From Callipepla californica brunnescens (Eukaryota > Chordata > Aves > Galliformes > Odontophoridae): a DNA stretch of 64,000 bases. Below are positions 37,273 to 48,187 of this stretch, piece after piece (positions within the stretch are counted from its first letter, which is position 1; each line of letters starts with the position of its first letter). The notes beneath the pieces are model-generated. The model searched no databases and was not told the origin of the DNA. It saw nothing but the letters and a program-made list of their open reading frames with translations. A program made the position numbers and the translations under genes. Where the stretch lies: contig JALIRH010000007.1 in NCBI GenBank assembly GCA_023055505.1, forward strand, positions 18,035,152 through 18,099,151. Direction: 5' to 3'.

Positions 37273-38732
37273 GCAGCTAAGTAGTACTTGGTCCTGCGAA
37301 TTCTCATCCCATCTGGGTAGTTTAGTTGAAATTAATGTCCCAGTGGCCTCATTTAAGATGCAGTGGAGCCATAGACATCAGTCAGTTTTCAGTTACCACC
37401 TGAGTGTATTTGTAAGGTGAGACTGGGGACAGTTCTTTATTTTTTAAGCATGAAGTTCCTGAGCTTTTAAGATTTTATCTTGTGGACAGGCTTATTCTCA
37501 AAAAGAATCCATTCCTGATGTACTCATTTCAATTAGAATATCAGGGAAAGTGTATCTGATTCCCTACAGCGATAGCAGGAGAAGTTGTCAACACATATCA
37601 ATAATTGAATGTATATTTTCTAATTTTCCAAACATTTGAATTTATGTGAAAATATTCTGAGATTTTTTTAGGTTAGAATTTCTGATTAAAAAAATTATGT
37701 TTCTCTTAGCAAAACTAGAATGTTGTTTTTGTTTGAACTGTTACTATGAAGGTGGAAATCTAAAAAGGTTCGTGTAATCCAGAGGGTTCCTTATGTATTT
37801 CCTGGGAAAATACTGAGGAGAAAATGAGGATATTCCCTTCTCACCCTCCCTCAATGCTACATCTTCCTTAAATTATGTCACAATCGCTGTGACAGGCTTT
37901 CTTTAAGGCTAGAGAGGGAGGATCTGAAGCAACTGTACTTGAAGGTAAACTCAGTACTCAAGTGATAACAGTATCAGCTTTTAACATTCTTCAGCATCCT
38001 CTTTCCTTGAACTGAGGCCCTCCCAGTACTTATTTTAGCAAAAATTCCTCTCTTCCTGTAAGCTAAATCTAACTGTTAGATTTCTGTGAAGGAAAAATAC
38101 ATACTTTGCAGAAAGCACAGTTCATATTTTAAGATATTTCATCACTTAAGGCCACAGCTGGTTAGTACCAAACAAGCAATCAAGAGACTAAGGACTGTCA
38201 ACAAAGCACAGTTCTCTACATCACAGAATCAGACACATTTGCACTCAATTAACACTTTGCTTAAAAATAGACAAAGATAAGCAAAGAGAGTGGTGCCCTA
38301 CAACCCCATCAGTATGTATACGATAGCAAAGCATAGCAGTCGTTTTCATCGTGCCTTACCACTGCATTTGCTATGGCAACAAAACCATCCACTATCAGTT
38401 CCTTATCATGGAGATATTATCGTGAAGCTGTCTCTGTGATATTGTCAAAGGGATGATAATCTTATATTTGTTTTAAAGGTTAAAATTACATAGTCTTATT
38501 CTCTTCTACTTAAATCTTCTACTTAGGGCTAATGAAACATAATCCCTTGACATGTATGAGTGGCAAAGTTGACTTTAGGACATTTTCATTGTTGTTGAAG
38601 TTTATCAAAAACTAATTTGACTGTAGTAAAAGTTAGCTCTGCTGAATATGTTCACGAACACAAAGTGGCAGGAAGTAGTGGAGTGCAGAAATGCTCTGGA
38701 CTATCACGTATTTAGGGAAACCCAATTTGTTT

Positions 38733-39796
38733 TCATAGAATAATGGAATCACAAGGTTGGAAAGGATGTACTAGATCATCTTGTCCAATTTTCCACTCAT
38801 TACCATTATTACTACATGCTACTAAACCATTTCTCGTAGCTCCTCATCCAGACTCCTCTGGAACACTGCCACCTCCTCCCTGGACAGGGCATTCCAGAAC
38901 CTGACCACTCTCTGACAGAAAAAGTTTTTCCTTATGTCCAATCTAAACCTGCTCTGGTACAACTTGTGACCATTTCCTCTGGTCCTGTTTGTTGGCTGGA
39001 AGAAGAGGCCAATCCCCTCATCACAACCTCCTTTCAGGAAGTTGTAGAGTGCAATGACATCTCCCCTGAGCCTCCTCTTATCCAGACTAAACAATCCCAG
39101 CTCCCTCAGCCTCTCCTCATAAGACCTGTGCTCCAGACCCCTCACCAGTTTTGTTGCCCTTCTCTGGACACATTCCAGGGCCTCAGTGTCTTTCTTGTAG
39201 TGAGGGGCACAAAACTGAACACAATACTCGAGGTGTGGCCTCAGCAGTGCTGAGTACAGAGGGATTATTACCTCCCTGCTCCTGCTGGCCACACTATTTT
39301 TAATGCAGGCCAGGATGCCGTTGGCCCTCTTGGCTACTTGGACACACTGCCGGCTCATGTTCAGCTGAGCATCAACCAACACCCCCAGCTACCTTTCCTC
39401 TTCACAGTCATCCAGCCACTCATCCCTAAACCTATAGTGTTGCATGGGGTTATTGTGGCCGAAGTGCAGGACCCAGCACTTGGCCTTGTTGAACCTCATC
39501 CCATTTACCTCATCCCAGCGATCCAGCTTGTCTAGATCCCACTGAAGGGCCTCCCTATGCTCAGGCAGATTGACACCACTTCCCAACTTGTCATCTGCAA
39601 ACTTACTGAGGGTACACTCAATCTCCACATCCAGGTCATCAGTAAAGACATTACACAAGCTGGGCCCCAGTACCAACCCCTGGGGGATACCACTTGTAAC
39701 AGGTCGCCATCTGGACTTAACTCCATTAACCACTACCCATTTGGCATGACCTTCTAGCCAGTTCCTTACCCAGAGTAGGGTATACCTGTCCAGGCC
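38733..39796 (-). mobile_element. CR1 LINE, long 5'-truncated copy
   Basis: The tail is on the left (TCATAGAATAATGGAATCAC then AAGGTTGGAA). The element extends rightwards through the end of ORF2 into the reverse transcriptase domain. It lies head-to-head with a plus-strand CR1 that begins about 20 bp beyond its right end. It is the best preserved CR1 in the window. Confidence 0.95.
38822..39796 (-). pseudogene. CR1 ORF2 reverse transcriptase, C-terminal part, broken
   Basis: Two minus-strand frames in the same phase (39733 to 39389 and 39382 to 38822) are separated by one TAG at 39391-39389. Before the stop lie the SGIPQG motif and the catalytic box as SKFADDKL (FADD at 39601-39590). After it follow [32 protein letters not shown] and [16 protein letters not shown] sequence, ending LREMV and a TAG stop, typical of CR1 ORF2 C-termini. 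The N-terminal endonuclease and most RT fingers are missing by 5' truncation, so the product could not mobilise itself. The nearly open frame suggests a fairly recent insertion compared with its neighbours. Confidence 0.9.
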
Positions 39797-39834
39797 ACTT
39801 CATTTCATTTAATTGAGACTCCCATTTACAAAAA

Positions 39835-40440
39835 GGATTGTAAGGAGGATCCAGGGAAATACAAGCCTGTCAGTCTGACCCGAAGTTTATAGAACAAATC
39901 TTGAGTGAAATCCCATGGCATGTGCAGGACAGCCAGGGGATCAGGCTAGCCAGTGTGGGTTCAAGAAAGGCAGGTCCTGCTTGACCAACCTGATTTCCTT
40001 GTATGATTGAGTGACTCACTTGGTGGATGAGGGAAAGGTTGTTGTCATAGTCTACCTAGACTTCAGCTATGCCTTTGACACAATCTCCCAGTGTTCTCCT
40101 GAGGCAGCCTGTAGTTTGGACAAGTACTTTCTTTGCTGACGAAAGAACTGGCTGGAGGGGCCAGTCCTGGAGAGTGGTGGTGACTGGAGTTAAATCCAGC
40201 TGGTGACCAATCATGAGTGGTGTTCCTCAGGGGTCAGTATTATGGCCTGTCCTGTTCGCTACAAAAGTATTGATGACCTGGACAAGGGAATTGAACTGGG
40301 GTTGTTTGGTCTGGAGAAGAGGAGCCTCAGGGGAGACCTTATAGCTCTCTATAAAACCCTGAAAGGGGATGGCAAGTTGGGGGTCAGCCTCTTCCCCCAC
40401 ATAACCTGTGACATGACAAGAGAGAATGGCCTTGAGTTGC
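39835..40440 (+). pseudogene. CR1 ORF2 remnant (RT finger/palm, deleted)
   Basis: Plus-strand translation gives KGRSCLTNLISLYD followed by a stop, then VVVIVYLDFSYAFDTISQ, which is RT motif A. Further stops occur before a frame resuming at 40203 with [14 protein letters not shown] and, after the internal deletion, [20 protein letters not shown]. Multiple stops and the loss of the FADD box make it non-functional. Confidence 0.85.
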
Positions 40441-40663
40441 ACCAGGGAGGTTCATGTTGGATATTAGGAAAAAATTCTTCTCCAAAAGAGTGGTCAGGTG
40501 CTGGAACAGGCTGCCCAGGGAGGTGGTGGAGTCTTGTTTCCTAGAGCTGTTCAGTAAATGAACATGATGCAGTACTAAGGGACATGGTTTAGTGGGAATA
40601 TATTGATTTGTGGTAGGTGGACAGTTGGACTAAATGGTCTTGGAGGTCTTTTCCAACCTTGAT

Positions 40664-40683
40664 GATTCTATGATTCTATGATT
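40664..40683 (+). repeat. CR1 3' tail microsatellite (ATTCTATG)n
   Basis: Two ATTCTATG units at the element's 3' terminus, the diagnostic CR1 ending in birds. Confidence 0.9.
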
Positions 40684-41092
40684 TTTATGTCTGAAAGTCT
40701 ACTGATGCATAGCTTTCAAATCCTGTTCTATCAACATTACACAGGCATTCATGCATCAGAAGAATTTACATCTACATATATAAGCTAGTCCAACAGATGG
40801 TTTGCTGCACCTGGATAGTGCAAAGCAGAGTGAATTTGACTAAGAAGAAAACTCCTGTTTGAGCAGATCACAATTCAGTGAGCCTCACCTCAAGCATTTC
40901 CATCTGTAAAGCCATGTCTGGAGAATGCACACAGCATATATAGAGCACTCAACAAAATAGTAAACTCTTTGTCATTTTCCATTGAAGCTTTCTAGTGAAG
41001 GAAAACACTTGTACAACAACAGTAGTAAGTTTCCTTTTACAGAACTATAGTTCAGCAGGGATGGTTCCCACATGGAGCAATGCCTCAGGATT

Positions 41093-41119
41093 GTTATTAT
41101 TATTATTATTATTATTATT
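41093..41119 (+). repeat. (TTA)9 microsatellite
   Basis: Nine uninterrupted TTA units. Confidence 0.92.
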
Positions 41120-44100
41120 TACTTGGCACTTGGGACCTATTTATTACTTCATATACTTGGATGTAATGGCAGTTAACACACAGTCATGATGAGGAAGTGG
41201 TGTAGGATTCTAAAAGATACAAATTGCAGTGCATATTAAACTTCAATTTGCTGCCAGTCTCAAGTTCGTGAGCTTTCTTAAGCATGCCTGGCCCCTCCAA
41301 AAGAAGCAGAGTGGGCATCAGCTGTATGAACTCTTAGTTAAACACCCTGCAGTCCAGCTCACTGGGGCGATATCAGTATGTTCTCTTCTCTCTACATTTC
41401 CCTGACGCTATGGTGTTGTTTAAGTAATTGCAGTTTATGCTGCAGTCCAAGCTTCCAATACCTAGCTTTCGCTGTTACCTTTACATGGCTGGTATACAAC
41501 ATTTGTATCAGTTGCAATATGCTGTCTAAATCCTTGTAGTTTTACTAACTGCAGTGGCAGGACAAGAAAACACCACAAGTCTGGTGTGTCTGCAAACAGT
41601 AAGCATTTTCAGAATCTGCTCTTTTTTCTCTGCAGAGTCTACTGCTAGAACAATCTTCAAAAAAACAGCAAAAAAATGAGCAGTATTCAAGCACTCCAGT
41701 TGTGAATATTCAGCACCCAGATGCAGGTCCCTGGGAGATTTCACAGCCATGTGTTGGATTTCCTATTCAAGAGTGGGGCAGAATCGGGGACCCATGAATT
41801 GGAGTCAGGAAGCAAAAAGCAATAAAAGCGGCTAGTAGGAAATGCTGTAAGCAGTGAATTGTCTTTATCTTCACTCCCATTTAAGGTTTTGTTTTACAGA
41901 TTGAAGAGATATCTCTGCCTGATGGTGTTTCACAATCTGGAAAGTAGGGTCAGTTTTCTTGCAAGAAAACCAAGGCAGCCACACACCTTCTGTTCAGCCA
42001 GTGGCAGCGGCCCAGGTCCTGGCTGAGCAGAGCTGAGCCTCTGTATGTCACTGCAGGAGAACCCTAGCTGTCACTGCAGTCTTCCCTGGGGTAGTACCAA
42101 TACACTCGTTTTCTGAATCACAGTTTCTGATTATAAAACTTTAGTTGGCCAGGAGACACTGGCAGCAAGGGGCATTTTATCTTGTGAAATTCAAAAACTG
42201 TCTCTGAGCATGAAGACTTGAGTTGTCTGTGGGTATGCTGAGTAATAAAAACACATGAACAGCTTTGAAATCATAATCTTAAATGCATAGGAATTTTATA
42301 TACTGCTAGCAGAAGGCATTAACTTTTGAAAGTTAAACTTAACTTCTTAAGCTAAACTTAAGAAAATCTTTTCTCTAGATTTAGTCTTCTAAAGGGGCAT
42401 TTTGGTATATAAATTCTGCTTTAATCTCAGCTATCGTAGATCTCAGATTGCTTATGTGTCACAAAAAATCATTGTCCAGTTATAGCAAAAGGTCAACTTT
42501 AAATATTCAACATTTAACAATTCTTTAACATGAAGTTAAAACTGAACTATTGCGTATGTTGCATATTAATAATTTATTTTTCTGTCTTGTATCTTAATCA
42601 TTGTACTGCATAACAAAAAAGATATATCAAACGTAAAAGCAAGCATATTTTTCAGCAGTCTACTGTAAGTTAAATGTTTAGTTTTTGCTTCTAGAGCTTA
42701 AGTAAATGTACGTATCTTTTATCAGAGCATAATGGGATGCATTTTTCTGTCTGCTAAATGCATTAACACCGAGAATAAAACTACAAGGAAATGTTAGTGG
42801 AGCTTGCTGGGATGAAGTCAATGCACTGCTGCAAAAATAAATACAGATCACAAATGCAAAAGAATCTGGAAAACAACTATGGCTATTTTTAGCTAATGGT
42901 GTCCTTCTGTTCCTTGAGTGATGATGCTGTAACCTTCAAGTTGGAACTTACTTACACTGCGACTTACATAGCAAGTGTAAGCTCAGGAGAGGTCAATATA
43001 TGGAAATATGTGTCTGTAAGAAGCTGGCCTCCATTGTTGCCTTAGTCTTCCTCTGGGTATATATATATGCTGAGCCATTGCCTCCAGTTATTGGATTATG
43101 ACAGCATCTCACATTTTTCTTTTGTCTTTTAATATTACATAGAAGAGAATATTGTGGGTTTTTTTCTTCTGATTCTATTTTGCTTGCTTCTCACTCTAAA
43201 ATATTTATTTCTTAGAAGGAGGCTAGAAATCAGGACTGTTCTGTCCTTATAAAATATAGCAGTTGCACTTCCGTTTATGAATAAGTTTAGACTGCTAAAG
43301 GGATCATCAGCGTTCAGACAATCAGTGCACACGTTTAGTACATTATTGTAATTTTCTGCATTTGTGCTAAAAATGTTCTGAGCACAAGTAAAAAGACACG
43401 GGTACTGCTCACAGACTGAGCCACACTGTACTCAGATTCAAATGATGAGCATTATCCTCCAGAAAGAGAAAAAGTCTGTTAGCACTCTTAGGAAAGAATG
43501 GATTAATTTTTATCTTAAGCCAGTTTATATAAAAGCATTTCCTCCTCTTTGATGTGGTATATACTAAGTGAAAACATCATACTCTACCCATCAAAATCAT
43601 GCAAGTGGTCATTCTTTCTTTTGCACTGATGTTACAAAAGGAGATAGCCTGCATGGCTGGAAGGTATCCATGATATTAAACAGTTCATGGGGCTGTAAAG
43701 TGCTGAGAGCAATCATGCAGAGCAACAGGCCACAGGAATGCAAATCATCCACAAAGCCAAAAGTGGAGCTAGCAGGTGGCCTCTCCTATTCATCTGATGT
43801 CAACACACTGTTGAGATCAAGCCCTTTTAACATCTGGGTAGGCCCACTATTGCTTTTAATTAAATATAATACAGCCATTCAATGTTCTTGCATACAAGCA
43901 AACCACACAGTAAAAAACATATCTTCTGCACAGTGAGGGTCACTATAGTTATACAAATAAATAGTACTGCTTAACTTAGATTGTAAGGTAGTTTAAATTT
44001 CATGCACTTTCCATTTACTATTCAGTGCCTGACAGTTAGAGCCTCTCTGACATTTCAGCCACTGACCATATTTCCATGGAAAATGTTTCTGCTCCTTCAG

Positions 44101-47100
44101 AGGATTTAGAAGGGGAAAAAAGCCTCATAATTAACTTTTTCTACCTTTGAAACATTTCCACTGTAAAAGGTCTTGAACAGAAACATTTGTTCTCAAAACT
44201 AGTTTACAGAGAGAATTTAACTGTGTTAACATATAAGGCATGGAAACTGTCATAATATCTAATTAAATTATTACTGACGTTCCAATCAGTAGCAAAAAAA
44301 CATCTGTAACTGTAATCCTACTACAGAGAAAGCATAATTAGATCTATTCGGTAATGGGTAACAAGCTATTTCAGAAGTATGCTGCAAGGCTTTAGAGAGC
44401 TGGAATGCTTCAAATATCTTTTTCAAGTATAATAAACCTTTATTTGAAGTGGAAACATGAACATATGCTTTATTCCAAAGACCCTTTATTAGTATTAATT
44501 TAAATGCATTTATGATTACATTAGTTTTTCTGTTTGAAATACTGGGAAAATTAACTGCCATCATCCAGAGCCTAGGCAAGAGAAGCACACAAATGTACTT
44601 TCAGTCTATTCCTGCAGGGAGCAAAAGGTAATGACATGCTTCATTTTAATTTCACGGGAAGAGTAAAATAAAGCACACAGTGAAGATTTTTTCTCAAATA
44701 GAAACAGTTTCCAGAATTGGAAGCCGGAAATACGTGACAATGCTAAGATGCATTGTGAAAGTATTCAGAAAGTAGATGGCTCGAGAGGCAAGCAATGGGA
44801 TGTGAAGCATTTAAACTAAGGTCGCAAGGTCACACGTTAGTAATGGACTGGGAGTTTTAATGTAAATGATGGCTGTGCAGTAGCTCTGTTTGAAGAGAGA
44901 TGGATGTCCAGGGCCTAATGGGCATACGTGATTATCCCATAAGCTGCTTTACAGTTGCCTTTTTTACTTCCTCTAGTTAGAAAAGACTGCATCCACCTGG
45001 CATATAGGATACCCTTTCAAGTCCTCATGGAGGCGTACTAGTAGGCCTATATTAGGAAAACAGCCTTGCCTGAATTTGCCTACTTTGTAATTATACATAT
45101 AATCTCGATATTTGCTTTCCCTCCTCCAAATTTCAAATTATGACTAGAACTGTAAGACCCAAAAAAAACCCAGCAACACTTCAGATTTCCTTCTCAGCCA
45201 CTCATAAATAAATATGTCAAAGGTTGAATTATAGGCAGTAAAATCTTTATTCTTCCCTGAGCTTGCCATACATCTACAAATTCTGTTTCATTAATTCAGA
45301 TTCTCAATAGAGTACATCTCAAATAAATAATATCTATTTTATGTTCATTAATTCTGATATAAAAACTCATATCTCTACTACCAGTCAGAATATACAATAA
45401 AGTGGTACCTCAATGGCTCTTGCAGGGTGAATGTCAGGTTTCAGCTGCACAGTTTCTGCTGATTTGCAGAGGATTGTGTGCCTAAAAGCCCTATTAAATG
45501 CTTCCAAAATTTATGACTATGTAACTTTTCCCAGTGTTAAGCTAGTCAGTTTGTAGGTAAAAATATGTGATACAAATATGTGGCTGTCGATGTGCAGATA
45601 AGAAGTTTATTGGCCTGCTAGAAGAAGGGAAGTTTACAAAGTGTTACTCCTACTGAGGTCATTGGCAAAACTTCCAGTGACTTCAACTGCAGCACAACTA
45701 GGTCTGGAGGGAAGAGATTTTATTTCTCTTCCATGTATGTAAATTTTCCCATTTGTGTGGTTTGAATTTGAGGTGGTTGCATGTATTCAAGAAAAGAGAG
45801 GAGAGAAACTGAATCCTTACTGCTGGCAAGCATTGTAATAGTTCTGAAAAGCTTTAGGACTGTAGTCATCCCATCAAGTAGAGATTTGTATATTCAGCTT
45901 GTGGCTGTTGACGAAGATATGTATCATCATCATGCAAATTAATCTGTTCTGATTACCTGACAGCCACTATTAGGCAATCAGAGCTAACCGATGTACACAC
46001 TGCGTAGCTAAGAAGCAAGTATAAGTGGTTGGGCAAATCAGACACCTAGCAGTGAAGCATTTTGATATTGTGTTAAGTGAAAAAAGACACTATTCCATTT
46101 AATTTCACTAAGTGTATACAATCTCTGCAGTTGCCAATGCTGAAAACATCTTCATATATTTTTAAATGTTTCTTTTTGAACATAAGGGAATTTATGCAAA
46201 TACTTAATGAGACTTCTTATCAGACATATCTTTGTAGCACATATTTTTTCACAAGTCTCACTGGTAAAGAAGACAGAAATATCATTTAAAATGATCATAT
46301 GGAAATATGTGTCTCCATAGGTACAGCTTTCTATAATATTGAAATCTCAGATAGTAGAAGTTCCAGACTTATTTTAGTTCTTAAACTAATTTGGAGGATG
46401 AAAACCTATTCAAAATTTTTCTATTATGTCTTGTAATTAGGCACAGTGTTTTTGAAAATAAATCACTAGAATAATTTTCAAAGATTTTAGGAATTCTTTT
46501 TAAAACCCAACTAAAATACGTCTCCTACCAGTCTTTGTCTTAAACATCCTGCAGTCACAATAAAATAATTGGTATTTTGCAAGCCATGTCCTGAGAGCAG
46601 ATATTTCACTTCCATTTTATAATAAGGTTCAGCTCTGTTCTTGGAAACCTTGACCAAGCTTTGGTACTCCAGTCAGATGTGTAGCATTTCAGACTTGTTT
46701 TATTTAAGACTCTACACCTTTCGTTTATTCATTTCATTGTGGAAGTAATCATGTTTTCAAGGTGTTATCTCTGTTAAGTACTTCATGACCTATTGTACAT
46801 CTGTCAAATTTATTTTTGAAAATGTGATACTCTTTAGGGGAATTCTGAGGCACTCATACAGATTTTGAACGGATTAAGTGCTGTAATGAAAATGCAGCCC
46901 AAGTGTATTTTATACTACAGTAAGTACTTATTTCAGAATTCAATTATACATACAGGAATATATTCTGTGTCTGATTATCTGGGAATTCCAAAGGTACACA
47001 GTGTTCTGGCAGAATGACTTCAGTTCTGCTAACTAGGTTAATGCTTTTGAACAAGAGATTGGGTGAAAATGTTACATGCAGGCTGTACTTCCTCCTGCAG

Positions 47101-47680
47101 TCTACCAGACAAGGAGATTTAGTTCACGGAAGTGACAACAAAAAAGGCTGCTAATTTTGCTCCCTTTCACATGTGCTTTTCTTAGCTTTTTCACTACAGC
47201 GAAATCATTGGAAATGTAGCTGTTGGACCTTTTTTAAATGATGGCTGAAGGAAAACAGGGAAAAGAGCTAGGCCAAGATCCTCCCTTAGCAGAAACAATG
47301 AACAAGAAAAAAAAAAATGTTAGGATGATTTACCTTCATATTTCATTGCGAATATCTTTTGGGAAATAGCAAACTTAAATTCTTATTCTGTGTTCGATTC
47401 ACACCGATTAAGGAAAAATGAATAATATTTTTGTTTTATTTCTTGCTATTTGCATAATTCACTCATGCTGAAATCAGTAACAGCTTCTTTCACTTTTAGT
47501 TCCAGTAAGTTCCTTTGATGACGCCTTGATGTGGTTTCAATAGCTGGTTTCAGTTTTACCAGTTCAGTTGGCTACTTGAAGATATCTCATTCAAACAAAT
47601 TTAATTTTACCAGCAGTTTGAACTGAAGTTTGTTATTTTGCTTAGAGGCTGTCTGTATGAATCATTCATTGTTTTACATC

Positions 47681-47745
47681 CTTTTTTACTATCTCTCATT
47701 TACTTTCTTTTTTACTATCTTTTTTACTATCTTGTTTACTATCTT
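47681..47745 (+). repeat. Imperfect 12-bp tandem repeat (TTTTTACTATCT)
   Basis: About five units of a TTTTTACTATCT-like 12-mer; three are near identical, one is changed to TCATTTACTTTC and the last begins TGTTTACT. Confidence 0.85.
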
Positions 47746-48137
47746 TCATAATTAATTATTCTTAAAATATGATTTTGTGAAATGTTTTTTTTTTATTTAA
47801 AACCTTTATTTGTAGTACCAAATATCCTGTTACATTCATAAGGGATATAAAATATAAATAATCATCGTATCTGCTAATGTAATTACTTTTAAATATTACT
47901 ATTTTTTATTTAGAATTTTGCACCATTTGATCCTTTAGTAGCTTTCGTGTACGTTATTTAATGACCCTTCTTTTTATCTTTATTAAAAGCAAGCTAATAC
48001 ATTTCTTTTCCCAAATCTCCTATCTTTCTGACCTCTTGATACAGTAAAACTTTTTAAACTTTAACAAATTTTACAAGGTGTTATATGACAGTTCCCACAT
48101 AGAATGCCTTATCTTAACAGAGAACAGAAAACTGTAC

Positions 48138-48187
48138 ATATCCAAAATGATATGGATATTTTGGATATCTGCAGATATCCAAAATGA
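48138..48187. repeat. Three-armed palindromic repeat (A, A', A)
   Basis: ATATCCAAAAT occurs at 48138-48148 and 48175-48185, with its exact reverse complement ATTTTGGATAT at 48058+100 (48158-48168) between them. The second and third arms form a perfect 28-bp palindrome centred on TGCA (48170-48173). The two direct copies extend to 13 identical bases (through 48150 and 48187). Confidence 0.95.

Larger units (their letters stand above)
28480..38730. other. Intergenic block, no recognised gene
   Basis: About 10 kb of AT-rich sequence with A17 (30468-30484), A18 (33155-33172) and T21 (33428-33448) runs and an ATTGTATTAT-type low-complexity stretch. One 174-codon minus-strand open frame (36748-37272) stands out. 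No convincing exon, RNA gene or transposon was found. Confidence 0.6.
39817..40683 (+). mobile_element. CR1 LINE, plus-strand copy with internal deletion
   Basis: Begins in ORF2 (GGGAAATACAAGCCTGTCAG encodes GNYKPVSL) and ends with the tail GATGATTCTATGATTCTATG. The RT catalytic region between DDLDKGIE and LGLFGLEKR is missing: the two are joined at about 40290, deleting roughly several hundred bases relative to the usual element. The 3' UTR is intact (CTGGAACAGGCTGCCCAGGG). Confidence 0.93.

Noticed and set aside
38966..39757. Plus-strand frames opposite CR1 ORF2
   Set aside because: Antisense shadows of the CR1 reverse transcriptase frame on the minus strand.
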